39,607 bases of DNA from Clostridia bacterium (GTDB lineage Bacteria; Bacillota; Peptococcia; Peptococcales; BICA1-8): contig JASKKI010000016.1 of the NCBI GenBank assembly GCA_030154225.1, positions 1 to 39,607 of the forward strand, given 5' to 3'. The notes below the pieces were generated by a model, which did not search any database, was not told the DNA's origin, and was given only the letters and a program-made list of their open reading frames with translations. A program made the translations under genes and the position numbers. Positions 15,966-23,603 of the stretch are shown in pieces; positions within the stretch are counted from its first letter, which is position 1, and every line of letters starts with the position of its first letter.

Positions 15966-17243
15966 TTATTTTTTAAGTTTGCGCATATGTTTAGATAGTT
16001 TTGCCCTTTTTGACTCTCGTGATAGTACAACAATCTCTCCAGTTTCAATTCTGTTATTATTTTCCCAAGTTTCATAATCAGTTTCAACCTGATCTTTACA
16101 AATTTCAATATTATCTTCATCACTTTCAATTTTCTCTTCTGTATTTTCAACTACACCAATTGTTTCCAACGGAATTTCCTGGGTATTTTCACTAAAATCA
16201 ATTTTTTCCGTTTCGGACGTTTCTTTTTCAGGTAAATTATTTTCAGGTTTGATTTCAGGTTTTAATGGTTCTACCACTGGTTCTTTTGCGTTAACAACAA
16301 CTTCCCCCATAAATGGGGTTTGAATTATTTTTAGGATATAGTTCCCTTCAATTAAGACTTCTCTTTTATTGATTAAACTAGTTTTCAAGTTATCATTTAT
16401 TATTTCCATGGGCCCGATAAATTGCATCTCATCAGTTAACAAAATATTTTCTGTAAAAGATTCAAAATGCCTGGCTATAATAACCTTTTCTCCTGTAGTT
16501 CTTTCTCCTATATACATTAAACATATTTCTTTTAAACCACTTATAGTTAGTAAACCATCTTCCAACTTTTGATCAGAAATAATAAACCTAACTTGAGATG
16601 TCAACGGTTCTTTTATATCCGGTAGATCTTCATTAATTGTCATTAGACTGGCATTGGAAAATGTTTCTGTATACCCTTCTTCACGCCACGGAAAATAACC
16701 TAAACTGGTTAAAGCAATTACTGCTTCAATTAATACCCTCTGCAATCCCACCTGCCTGGCATGAATAAATTTAACTTGAGCATCTATTTCACCAACTTTT
16801 TGAGATTTTATTAAGGCCCGGTAAGGGATAATAAAGTTCAGAACTACGTTTTTATCATACACATCAATTTTATATTTATCTGTTATAGAACTAAATATAG
16901 TTTCTTCCTTGTTTTTAACATTTTTGTTATTTCTAAGCAACCTTTCCGATTTATCAAATTCCCGTTCCATCTTTTCTTCAACCAATTTCGCCTTATCCCA
17001 ATTAAATGGTTGGTAACTAAAATCAACAACTAGTTTTCCCATTACCACTTTAGGGGTAGTAGTCCAGGAAATACTTTCAATCATATTTTCCCCTTTTATA
17101 TTTATTATTTCTCCTATTTCTGGATTATTAAAAGGTAGTTTCACCATCGTTCTTAAAATAATAAAGGAAATGTCATTACCCATTAAACCTTCTGAGTTAT
17201 TCCAGACATAAGTAATATTTTGTGGATTAATAGTCCGATACAT
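15966..17243 (-). CDS. Probable spore-associated protein with SPOCS/DUF3794-like repeats
   Basis: A 425-residue protein I cannot name with certainty. Two or three divergent repeats of about 100-130 residues carry the pattern ending in an aromatic/valine strand plus a charged helix (VKLPFNNPEIGEIINIKGEN; LNFIIPYRALIKSQKVGEID; ICLMYIGERTTGEKVI followed by HFESFTENILLTD), reminiscent of the DUF3794 repeats of SipL/SpoVID-type spore-morphogenesis proteins. A proline/glutamate-rich acidic linker (about 300-395) leads to a basic tail RESKRAKLSKHMRKLKK. There is no LysM domain. GTG 17252 overlaps the ribosome site; ATG 17243 is eight bases after AGGAGG. It lies directly upstream of spoIIE, which supports a sporulation role. 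Confidence 0.5.
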   Translation of the reverse strand: MYRTINPQNITYVWNNSEGLMGNDISFIILRTMVKLPFNNPEIGEIINIKGENMIESISWTTTPKVVMGKLVVDFSYQPFNWDKAKLVEEKMEREFDKSERLLRNNKNVKNKEETIFSSITDKYKIDVYDKNVVLNFIIPYRALIKSQKVGEIDAQVKFIHARQVGLQRVLIEAVIALTSLGYFPWREEGYTETFSNASLMTINEDLPDIKEPLTSQVRFIISDQKLEDGLLTISGLKEICLMYIGERTTGEKVIIARHFESFTENILLTDEMQFIGPMEIINDNLKTSLINKREVLIEGNYILKIIQTPFMGEVVVNAKEPVVEPLKPEIKPENNLPEKETSETEKIDFSENTQEIPLETIGVVENTEEKIESDEDNIEICKDQVETDYETWENNNRIETGEIVVLSRESKRAKLSKHMRKLKK

Positions 17244-17525
17244 TATTTTCACCTCCTAATATTCCTTATTGTTTTTCTGCAAAATATAATATGAAACTGT
17301 TTTTAAATTGTGCAAACAAAAAGTCTCAAAAATTCTTTTTAAAAAACTTCACGGTTTTGACCTTCCTTAATAATAAAACCGAATTTTAAAATATGCCTAA
17401 AAATGTCTTCATTGTTATTTTTACGATTGTAACTTTTAGCATAGAACCAAAATTCATTGAAAAAGTTAATACTTTTACATAGTTTATGTTTCCTAAAACC
17501 ATCAGATTAATAGGAAAATCTACCC

Positions 17526-17610
17526 ATAAGAACAACCGACTTCGTCGGTCTTTCAGAACCTACAGTAGCTACAGTGCTACCGTGCTACAGGAAATAAAAG
17601 ATTAAGATTG
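17526..17610. repeat. Interspersed repeat, copy A (85 bp)
   Basis: Matches 19862-19938 nearly base for base, from ATAAGAA through the palindrome ACCGACTTCGTCGGT, TTTCAGAACCTACA, to GGAAATAAAAGATTAAGATT. It has an extra eight bases from a GCTAC duplication. No gene is inside. Confidence 0.85.
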
Positions 17611-17648
17611 AGGGTTAGCCCAAAAGTTATACTTTCTTTAAACATAAG

Positions 17649-17671
17649 AAAAACGGGCTTTGCCCGTTTTT
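17649..17671 (-). terminator. Terminator after the ppx / zinc-ribbon operon
   Basis: ACGGGC-TTT-GCCCGT flanked by A5 and T5. The minus-strand tail GTTTTTCTTATG is shared with other terminators here. Confidence 0.85.
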
Positions 17672-17766
17672 AGGTTTCGCTTCGCTAGGTTAAGGTTTCA
17701 CTTCACTTCATTCCGTTAGATAAAGTACTACCCGGCACTTAATGGTATATACAAGCGGTCCCAACA

Positions 17767-17922
17767 CTAATACCCTTCGTTGGAAGTATTGACTACCTCG
17801 CACTCTCCAGGCTTACAATGGTGGTGACAAAAAGGACATTCTCTATCCTTAGAAATATCAGTAAACATCATCCCACATTGGCTACACTTGTAGCTTTTTT
17901 CTACATTATCATGATTATGCAT
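17767..17922 (-). CDS. Small zinc-ribbon protein, 51 residues
   Basis: A short open frame starting MHNHDNVEKSYKCSQCGMMF. The knuckles CSQC (13-16) and CPFC (29-32), followed by HHHC and a further cysteine, form a rubredoxin-like or rubrerythrin-tail-like zinc site. A strong AGGAGG lies nine bases before the ATG, and the gene begins 15 bases after the ppx stop, so it is cotranscribed with ppx. The histidine-rich patches (HNH, HHH) suggest metal binding. The function is unknown. Confidence 0.7.
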   Translation of the reverse strand: MHNHDNVEKSYKCSQCGMMFTDISKDRECPFCHHHCKPGECEVVNTSNEGY

Positions 17923-17937
17923 AAAAAGATGCCTCCT

Positions 17938-18834
17938 TTAATATTTGTTAAAATTAGCATCCCCATCTTCAGTGGTAATTATCATCCCGTATAAAATATC
18001 TTTTTCACTTACCTTAATTTTTGTTACTCCCAATTTTTCCATTACTTTTTGTAATATAAAAATACCAAATAGTATTATATCTGCCCGCTCCGGTTGTAGA
18101 CCTTTAACCTTTTTTCTTTCATTTAAACTTAAACTTTGAAGCCAATTGTTGATCTCGTTTATTTCTTTAATATCTAATTCCTGTCCATGGACTAAATCAG
18201 GATCATATTCATCCAGTTCCAGCTTGATGGCAGCCAAAGTTGTTACTGTTCCACCAACACCAACTAATATAAAATCATTGGGCAAAAGACCTTCAACAAG
18301 TCCCATTAAAATATTCGATACTTCTTGTTTTAAAAGTATATTTTCTGACAGTCGAACAGCCCCCAAGTTAACACTTTTGTATTGAATACCTTGTGAACTG
18401 TAATATATAAGCTCAGTACTGCCACCACCAATATCTAAAACTACATATTTCTTTTTATCTCCAAAAAAATCACTTATGGCTCCCAGGTAACTAAGCTTTG
18501 CTTCTTTTTCACCAGTTAAAATTTCTAAATTCACACCAGTGTTTAAAAAAACTTCTTTTTTTACCAGGTCTTTATTTTCAGCATCCCGTACTGCACTTGT
18601 CGCAACAATTCTTATCCTGTTAACATTAAATTCATTACATTTATCAATATATTTTTTTAAACAATCTATAGTACGTTCCAAGGCTCGGGGCTTTATTATA
18701 CAGGAGTTTCCTATGCCCTCACCTATTCTAGTAGTTTGTAAGTCATTATAAAGGTGATAGATATTTCCTTGCCTGTAATCAGCAATTAAGATTCTCGTAC
18801 TATTGGTTCCGATATCAATAACAGCAATTTTCAT
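17938..18834 (-). CDS. ppx: Ppx/GppA family phosphatase
   Basis: A 298-residue single-domain member of the exopolyphosphatase / guanosine pentaphosphatase family (ASKHA fold). Motifs are DIGTNS at 7-12, the catalytic glutamate near E111 in TGEKEAKLSY, and DIGGGST at 134-140. It lacks the C-terminal domains of E. coli Ppx, as is usual for the short Firmicutes form found near divIC. It hydrolyses polyphosphate and/or pppGpp; which one cannot be read here. Confidence 0.88.
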   Translation of the reverse strand: MKIAVIDIGTNSTRILIADYRQGNIYHLYNDLQTTRIGEGIGNSCIIKPRALERTIDCLKKYIDKCNEFNVNRIRIVATSAVRDAENKDLVKKEVFLNTGVNLEILTGEKEAKLSYLGAISDFFGDKKKYVVLDIGGGSTELIYYSSQGIQYKSVNLGAVRLSENILLKQEVSNILMGLVEGLLPNDFILVGVGGTVTTLAAIKLELDEYDPDLVHGQELDIKEINEINNWLQSLSLNERKKVKGLQPERADIILFGIFILQKVMEKLGVTKIKVSEKDILYGMIITTEDGDANFNKY

Positions 18835-18876
18835 AACTTAACCTCCCAAAATTAAATAAGCACCCAGAGTTGGGTG

Positions 18877-19227
18877 CTAGTATCTATTTCCACTTTTTCT
18901 TTTAGAATTAATATTTTTATTTAGTGAAGCAATTCTTTCATCACTATCTTTTAAAAATTTAGTTAGCTTTTCTTCAAAAGAAATATCTGGTTTAGTTTTG
19001 GCTTGACGAATTGACAATCCAATCTTGCCATTATTGTCGATATTAATTACTTTTACTTTTACTTTATCCTGTTCTTTCAAAAAATCATTAACATCCTTAA
19101 CATAACTATCTGCTACTTCAGAAATATGAACTAAACCTGTAACTCCTCCCGGAAGCTCAATAAATGCTCCAAACTTTGTAATTCCTGTGACGACACCTTC
19201 AACTATTTGCCCTTTTGCTATGGACAT
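18877..19227 (-). CDS. yabR: S1-domain RNA-binding protein (YabR / general stress protein 13 family)
   Basis: A 116-residue protein: one S1 OB-fold domain (about residues 3-75: GQIVEGVVTGITKFGAFIEL, GLVHISEV, KVKVINIDNNGKIGLSIRQA) followed by a charged basic tail ending KSGNRY. It likely binds RNA or ribosomes. Its place directly after divIC is the conserved yabR position. The frame can be extended to 19293 with no ribosome site; ATG 19227 fits the S1 start, with GGAGG 13 bases upstream. Confidence 0.88.
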   Translation of the reverse strand: MSIAKGQIVEGVVTGITKFGAFIELPGGVTGLVHISEVADSYVKDVNDFLKEQDKVKVKVINIDNNGKIGLSIRQAKTKPDISFEEKLTKFLKDSDERIASLNKNINSKRKSGNRY

Positions 19228-19301
19228 ACTGAACTTAAATCCTCCCCTGTTTTCAGATAATTTATTATATCCACCTGAGCTTAAAAATGTCAAGAATAGA
19301 T

Positions 19302-19655
19302 TTATTGCTTAGCTTCTTTAGCTCGCAGGATTACAATCTCACCTGGTTTAATTAAACCCAATTTTTCCCTGGCAATTTTTTCAATAGCCTCAGGAGTTTG
19401 TATATATTCTAATTCTTCCAATAGTTTTTTATTCTCCTCTTCCAGTTTTACCAATTTACTTTGCAAAACTCTAATCTCCTTTTTCAGTTGGTGGGCTTGA
19501 TAAAAATTATGGGAAAAGGAAAATATTAAATAAACTAAAAAGGCCAGAAACAACCACTTAGATAATTTCCTAGGACTAATACGTCTTTTAACCTTTCTTA
19601 CTTTTTCTACTTGAGCTGTATGGGGATATTTATATTTTTTTTGAGGAACTGCCAT
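19302..19655 (-). CDS. divIC: Septum formation initiator (DivIC/FtsB family)
   Basis: A 117-residue bitopic membrane protein of the cell-division complex, partner of DivIB and FtsL. A basic cytoplasmic N-terminus (KKYKYPHTAQVEKVRKVKRR) precedes one membrane helix (WLFLAFLVYLIFSF, about 34-47). A leucine/glutamate coiled coil follows (about 60-90), and the typical TPEAIEKIAREKLGLIKPGE box ends it. The usual upstream neighbour yabQ is displaced by the glnHPQ insertion. No other gene is visible in 19656-19861. Confidence 0.93.
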   Translation of the reverse strand: MAVPQKKYKYPHTAQVEKVRKVKRRISPRKLSKWLFLAFLVYLIFSFSHNFYQAHQLKKEIRVLQSKLVKLEEENKKLLEELEYIQTPEAIEKIAREKLGLIKPGEIVILRAKEAKQ

Positions 19656-19861
19656 TATTCATCATCCTCCATAACTCCTAACCTCTTAATTCTATTTTCA
19701 TATCTATTCACCAGTTTTTGGTAATTATCCCCACGATTATCTATAATTTGTGGACAAATTTATTACAATATTTGTATTATCTAAGTTCTACTCCAATAAT
19801 GAAATTCCTTTTTTTAAATCTTTATCTTCAAATCAATTAATATGCTTGTTTCTACAAAATT

Positions 19862-19938
19862 ATAAGAAAAACCGACTTCGTCGGTCTTTCAGAACCTACA
19901 ATATCTACAGTACCACAGGAAATAAAAGATTAAGATTG
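19862..19938. repeat. Interspersed repeat, copy B (77 bp), ending at the glnQ stop
   Basis: Second copy of the repeat at 17526. Its palindrome ACCGAC-TTC-GTCGGT (19871-19885), followed on the minus strand by TTTTTC, can serve as the terminator of glnHPQ. The element ends two bases before the glnQ stop codon. Confidence 0.85.
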
Positions 19939-19939
19939 T

Positions 19940-20665
19940 TTACCAGATTTGGCTAAGAAAGTCTTGTGTCCTCTGCATTTTCGGCTCATCAAATATTTTA
20001 TTAGGACAGCCCTCTTCTACAATAATTCCATCATCCATATAAATGACCCGATCAGCTACTTCCCGGGCAAAACCCATTTCATGGGTAACAACCACCATAG
20101 TCATTCCTTCTTTTGCTAAATCTTTTATTACTGATAAAACCTCACCCACCAATTCAGGATCAAGAGCAGAAGTAGGTTCATCAAAAAGAATTACAGAAGG
20201 TTCCATGGCCAATGCTCTAGCTATAGCCACCCTTTGTTTTTGCCCGCCAGAAAGCATACTGGGATAACTATTTTCTTTTTCCAGCAAACCAACTTTCTCC
20301 AGATAATATCTGCCCATTTTTATTGCATCTTTTTTAGGTATCCCTTTCACTTGGGTCGGACCTTCAATAACATTTTGTAAAACGGTCATATGGGGAAAAA
20401 GATTAAAATGTTGAAAAACCATTCCTACATGAATTCTCATCTCATTAATCATTTTTTCATTATTTTTTTCAATAACTTTTCCATCAATTTCAACAGTTCC
20501 CTTTTGAAATTTCTCCAGAAAGTTGATACATCTTAGTAAAGTACTTTTACCCGAACCACTTGCCCCTATTATTACTACCACTTCCCTTGGATTTACATCC
20601 AAATTTATACCTTTCAACACATGTAAATTACCAAACCATTTCTCCAGCTCTCTTATTTTAATCAT
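19940..20665 (-). CDS. glnQ: Polar amino-acid ABC transporter ATP-binding protein
   Basis: A 241-residue ATPase of the polar amino acid uptake family (GlnQ/HisP). Walker [10 protein letters not shown] is at 34-42, followed by a Q-loop ([12 protein letters not shown]), the signature [10 protein letters not shown], Walker [14 protein letters not shown] and the H-loop VVTHEMGF. It powers uptake with the permease 11 bases upstream and the binding protein of the same operon. Substrate specificity is set by GlnH and cannot be fixed from the ATPase. Confidence 0.95.
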   Translation of the reverse strand: MIKIRELEKWFGNLHVLKGINLDVNPREVVVIIGASGSGKSTLLRCINFLEKFQKGTVEIDGKVIEKNNEKMINEMRIHVGMVFQHFNLFPHMTVLQNVIEGPTQVKGIPKKDAIKMGRYYLEKVGLLEKENSYPSMLSGGQKQRVAIARALAMEPSVILFDEPTSALDPELVGEVLSVIKDLAKEGMTMVVVTHEMGFAREVADRVIYMDDGIIVEEGCPNKIFDEPKMQRTQDFLSQIW

Positions 20666-20676
20666 TTTCTCCCTCC

Positions 20677-21336
20677 TTACCGGCTACCGCTTACAGCCAA
20701 TTTGGTTTCAATTTTATTGAAAAGCCAGGTAAAAATACTTGTATAAAAGAGATAGAACATTGCTGCGATTGTTAACATTTCCATCATCCTATAGTTTGAT
20801 GAAGCCAGCTGTTGAGATTTCAATAATAACTCATTAATGGTTATAGCACTAGCTAACGAAGAATCTTTTAAAGCGATAATAAATTGGTTACCTAAAGGTG
20901 GAATTGCCCTTTTAAAAGCTTGCGGTAATATAATCCGACGCATAGCTTTATAGTAAGTCATCCCTAAAGAACGGGCTGCCTCCATCTGTCCTACGGCTAT
21001 TGATTGGATTGCACCTCTAAATATTTCAGCAATATAGGCACCGTTATGAATACCCAAACCTAAAGTAGCAGAAGTAAAAGCTTTAAAACCAAATACACTG
21101 CGCAAACCAAAATATATAAATAATAGTTGAAGTAAAAGAGGAGTTCCCCTGATTATATAAATATAAATTTTAGCCGGTATATTAAATAACGAATTTTCAG
21201 AAATCCGTGAAAAGGATGTTAATAATCCTAAAACAACTCCTAGCAAAATACCAACGACGGTCACCTGTATTGTCATCCAAGCAGCAGGTAAAAAGAACGG
21301 GAAATATTTGACTATAGCAGAAAAATCATAATACAT
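20677..21336 (-). CDS. glnP: Polar amino-acid ABC transporter permease
   Basis: A 219-residue membrane permease of the His/Glu/Gln/Arg family. About five transmembrane helices are visible. The cytoplasmic EAA loop reads [20 protein letters not shown] in the middle of the protein and docks on GlnQ. A single permease gene implies a homodimer. It starts at ATG after AAAGGAG. Confidence 0.93.
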   Translation of the reverse strand: MYYDFSAIVKYFPFFLPAAWMTIQVTVVGILLGVVLGLLTSFSRISENSLFNIPAKIYIYIIRGTPLLLQLLFIYFGLRSVFGFKAFTSATLGLGIHNGAYIAEIFRGAIQSIAVGQMEAARSLGMTYYKAMRRIILPQAFKRAIPPLGNQFIIALKDSSLASAITINELLLKSQQLASSNYRMMEMLTIAAMFYLFYTSIFTWLFNKIETKLAVSGSR

Positions 21337-21384
21337 CTCCTACACTCCTTTCAGTCATATCTCTAACCAGCATCTTCTAAAATA

Positions 21385-21401
21385 TTAGAAACGGTTTCTA
21401 A
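21385..21401. promoter_or_regulatory. Perfect 17-base palindrome before glnP
   Basis: TTAGAAAC-G-GTTTCTAA lies between glnH and glnP. It could be an RNA hairpin or an operator half-site pair; no assigned factor. Confidence 0.4.
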
Positions 21402-21431
21402 ATCTGTTCCCCATTTCTGCAAAACATATAA

Positions 21432-21454
21432 GCACAGCAGCTAGGCTGCTGTGC
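21432..21454 (-). terminator. Attenuating hairpin between glnH and glnP
   Basis: Perfect 10-bp stem GCACAGCAGC with GCTGCTGTGC and loop TAG, without a strong T run. Such hairpins commonly let the binding protein be made in excess over the permease. Confidence 0.7.
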
Positions 21455-21461
21455 AAAAAAA

Positions 21462-22253
21462 TTATTTCTTGGTAATATCTAAATTTAGCCATTTTTTGCT
21501 TAGTTTTGTTAAAGTCCCATCTTCATGCATTTCTTTTAAGATTTTATTAACAGCTTCCCTTAAAGAATCGTCATCTTGCCTAAAAGCAACTGCAATATCT
21601 TCACTACGTAATGGGTTTCCTAGCAATTCAATGTCAAATTTACCTTTATTCATGGCATTAACACCCACTACCCTATCAGTAATAACAGCATCTACAACAC
21701 CACTATCAAGTTCCATTAATGTCTGGTTATCATCTTTATATAGTTTAATCTCACCTGCCCCTAATTTCTTAGCATCATTTTCAAAGGTTGTTCCTGTTAC
21801 CAAACCAATAATTTTTCCATTTAAATCTTCAGGTTTTGTGAATTTGCTTCCTTTTTTAACAACCAATTGGGCTCCAGAATAATAATAGGGTGTTGAAAAA
21901 TCAACAACTTCTAATCTTTCTTTTGTAATAGCCATACTTCCCAGGATACCATCATAAGCACCAGATCTTAAACCTTCTATAATACCACTCCATTCGGTAG
22001 TAACTGGTTTAAAGTCCACACCTAATCTTTTGGCTACCTCTTTAGAGACATCTACATCAAAACCAACCAATTCATTTTTGTCATTGTAAAAGTTAAAGGG
22101 TGGATAACCTCCACTCATAGCAAAACTAATTTCTCCTGCTTTTTTCACTCTCGTTAAAGCATCTTCTTTTTTTTGCCCACATCCGGCCAAGATTAAGGTC
22201 AGAGCAAGTAAAATAATTAATCCCAGAGTTAACCAACGATTATTTTTAAACAC
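21462..22253 (-). CDS. glnH: Amino-acid ABC transporter substrate-binding lipoprotein
   Basis: A 263-residue extracellular solute-binding protein family 3 member. The signal peptide ends in the lipobox LILAGC with the lipidated cysteine at C25. The mature part shows the family landmarks GGYPPFNFYNDKNELVGFDV and EVAKRLG, then LRSGAYDGILGSMAITKER and LVTGTTFENDAKK, with a closing basic helix WLNLDITKK. The Arg in SMAITKER-type lobes binds the ligand carboxylate. It starts at GTG after GGGGG. The transcript begins at a distant promoter and passes through the structured leader at 22366-22634. Confidence 0.93.
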   Translation of the reverse strand: MFKNNRWLTLGLIILLALTLILAGCGQKKEDALTRVKKAGEISFAMSGGYPPFNFYNDKNELVGFDVDVSKEVAKRLGVDFKPVTTEWSGIIEGLRSGAYDGILGSMAITKERLEVVDFSTPYYYSGAQLVVKKGSKFTKPEDLNGKIIGLVTGTTFENDAKKLGAGEIKLYKDDNQTLMELDSGVVDAVITDRVVGVNAMNKGKFDIELLGNPLRSEDIAVAFRQDDDSLREAVNKILKEMHEDGTLTKLSKKWLNLDITKK

Positions 22254-22365
22254 TTATTTTTTCCCCCTAATAAATTTATTTAAAAGATACATTATTTACA
22301 AATTATTGATGAATCTACTAGACGACGAAAACACCTCCCCTATACTGAAAGTTAGAAATTAAAAC

Positions 22366-22634
22366 AAAAAACTCTAACCCTATCCATTTCTTCGGATAGA
22401 GTTAGAGTACTTGGATTTCGCCTCTCGACTCACCCTAAACCACATGTTTTCATGTAGTCTACCTTAGGTCCATCTGAACCTAAAGAAGTCCCAGCTCTAT
22501 AAAAGGGTTTTTCGGCACAAGTTTCGGATTAAGCTTCAAATTTCTATCCTTTTCAGTTCGAATTTAGCCTGCAATAGGCATGCTAAACCTTACCGAAGAA
22601 CCTACTACCTCGAACCTACTTCACACTCAAATTT
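22366..22634 (-). ncRNA. Structured leader RNA of the glnHPQ operon, class unknown
   Basis: About 270 nt from a predicted start near 22634 to a strong terminator. Helices seen: GUUCGA (22610-22615) with UCGAAC (22556-22561), enclosing UUUAGC/GCUAAA (22587-22582 / 22568-22563); a 10-bp hairpin CUUUAGGUUC-AGAU-GGACCUAAGG; an 11-bp hairpin UAGACUACAUG-AAAA-CAUGUGGUUUA; and the terminator CTCTAACTCTATCC / GGATAGGGTTAGAG (22394-22407 / 22372-22385) followed by T6. UUCUUC (22600-22595) and GGAUAG (22549-22544) can jointly pair with CUAUCCGAAGAA (22399-22388) of the terminator arm and loop, a candidate antiterminator. I find no T-box, SAM, lysine, cobalamin, c-di-AMP or glycine signature. A stand-alone RNA such as 6S remains possible. 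Confidence 0.6.
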
Positions 22635-22640
22635 AATAAA

Positions 22641-22669
22641 ATTATAGCAATAAATACCAATACTGTCAA
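22641..22669 (-). promoter_or_regulatory. Consensus sigma-A promoter of the leader RNA / glnHPQ
   Basis: A perfect TTGACA (22664-22669) and perfect TATAAT (22641-22646) are 17 bases apart. It ends just before the yabQ stop (22675). It is the strongest promoter seen in the window. Confidence 0.92.
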
Positions 22670-22674
22670 CAACC

Positions 22675-23187
22675 TCATATTTTATCTTTAGGTTGTCTGT
22701 TTTTAAACCCCTTTACTATTTTTTTAAAACCCGCCAAAACTTTTCTATATACTTTTTTTGCCAAATTTATACACGAGACAAAACCCGAAAACAGTAAGCC
22801 TAATGGTATGACAAAAACTTTAAAAATTATTCTAAGTGGCCAAATAATTACAATCCAGGTAAAATTGAGTAATTTTTTAATATAAATGAAAATTAGTCTG
22901 ATAAACTTTTGGGCCTTCTTAGTCAGATATTTAATATAGATATAATATCCCAATGCTATTCCGATGAATACATAAATCCTTATTTCTCCCCAGTTACCCA
23001 CCAATAACAAGATGAAAACCAAACAAGTCATTATTATCCAGAAAATTATGTCACCTATAAATGTTCCGATTTTTCGAGGCCTCCATAACCCTCTAAAAAC
23101 ACGGTAAATATCAAAAAGAAAACCGGCTAAAAAGCCGATACCGACAGTTACGATAAAAGCAAATAATTGATCATATATAGATTCCAT
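22675..23187 (-). CDS. yabQ: Spore cortex biosynthesis protein YabQ
   Basis: A 170-residue membrane protein of the YabQ family, needed for spore cortex formation in Bacillus. The N-terminus IGFLAGFLFDIYRVFRG at about 18-34 is the family signature; four to five hydrophobic segments follow, and the tail is strongly basic (KKIVKGFKNRQPKDKI). It follows yabP by 10 bases. In most relatives divIC comes next; here the leader RNA promoter begins within its last codons. Confidence 0.88.
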   Translation of the reverse strand: MESIYDQLFAFIVTVGIGFLAGFLFDIYRVFRGLWRPRKIGTFIGDIIFWIIMTCLVFILLLVGNWGEIRIYVFIGIALGYYIYIKYLTKKAQKFIRLIFIYIKKLLNFTWIVIIWPLRIIFKVFVIPLGLLFSGFVSCINLAKKVYRKVLAGFKKIVKGFKNRQPKDKI

Positions 23188-23197
23188 ATAAATTACC

Positions 23198-23482
23198 TTA
23201 CCTTAACAATTTTGACAATATACCCTTACTTTTATTCCGTAATTTTGTTCCTTTATCTTCTGCATATTCTAATTTAGCAACATAGCCATTAACAGTGAGT
23301 TTACCGTTTTCTAGATTTAGATTAGTTATGTGTAAGCCTTCACCTTTTACAACAAGGATTCCCAGTATTGTTTGAACAATTATTTCAATTTCATCATATG
23401 ATTCCACATTGATAACTCCGGTAATTTCTAGTTTTTCTCTATTTATTAAGTTAAGTAAGCTTTCACCACTTTTTTCTGGCAA
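23198..23482 (-). CDS. yabP: Spore protein YabP
   Basis: A 94-residue YabP/YqfC-family protein of spore cortex formation. Visible family core: LEITGVINVESYDEIEIIVQ then TILGILVVKGEGLHITNLNLENG, followed by VNGYVAKLEY. The start is TTG after GGGGG. It begins the yabP-yabQ pair, separated from the upstream spoIID-like gene by a terminator. Confidence 0.88.
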   Translation of the reverse strand: MPEKSGESLLNLINREKLEITGVINVESYDEIEIIVQTILGILVVKGEGLHITNLNLENGKLTVNGYVAKLEYAEDKGTKLRNKSKGILSKLLR

Positions 23483-23546
23483 GAAAATACCCCCAATCCA
23501 AAAACTCCTTTTCTAACATATATGCTAATTTTCAGATTTTAAGTAC

Positions 23547-23568
23547 AAAAAAACCGAGCAATGCCCGG
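23547..23568 (-). terminator. Terminator after the SpoIID-like gene
   Basis: On the minus strand CCGGGC-ATT-GCTCGG (one G-T pair) is followed by seven Ts. Confidence 0.82.
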
Positions 23569-23603
23569 CAACTCCTTTATATGATACTTTTGAAAGTCAT
23601 TTT

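Larger units (their letters stand above)
17244..17766. other. Gene-free stretch upstream of the DUF3794-like gene
   Basis: 523 bases without a convincing gene. It contains an imperfect hairpin (CGGTTTT 17352-17358 with AAAACCG 17375-17381), the 85-bp repeat at 17526, the terminator at 17649, and a region of short repeated words (GTTTCGCTTCGCTAGG, GTTTCACTTCACTTC) at 17673-17722. A sigma-E-like -10 (CATATTAT, 17286-17293) lies about 45 bases before the gene, but no good -35 is visible. Confidence 0.6.

Noticed and set aside
15887-16150. Minus-strand open frame overlapping the end of the DUF3794-like gene
   Set aside because: It lies in another frame of the lysine/glutamate-rich tail and has no start signal.
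19560-19740. Short minus-strand frame overlapping the divIC start (…NYQKLVNRYENRIKRLG…)
   Set aside because: No ATG/GTG with a ribosome site before it, and it ends inside divIC; probably chance coding in AT-rich DNA.
22366-22634. Leader RNA as tmRNA, SRP RNA or RNase P RNA
   Set aside because: No tRNA-like CCA end or tag frame, no GGAAGGAAGCAGC-type SRP loop, and no RNase P conserved regions.
23526-23540. AATTTTCAGATTTTA upstream of yabP as a CodY site
   Set aside because: Four mismatches to the consensus and a sporulation gene as target; expected by chance.
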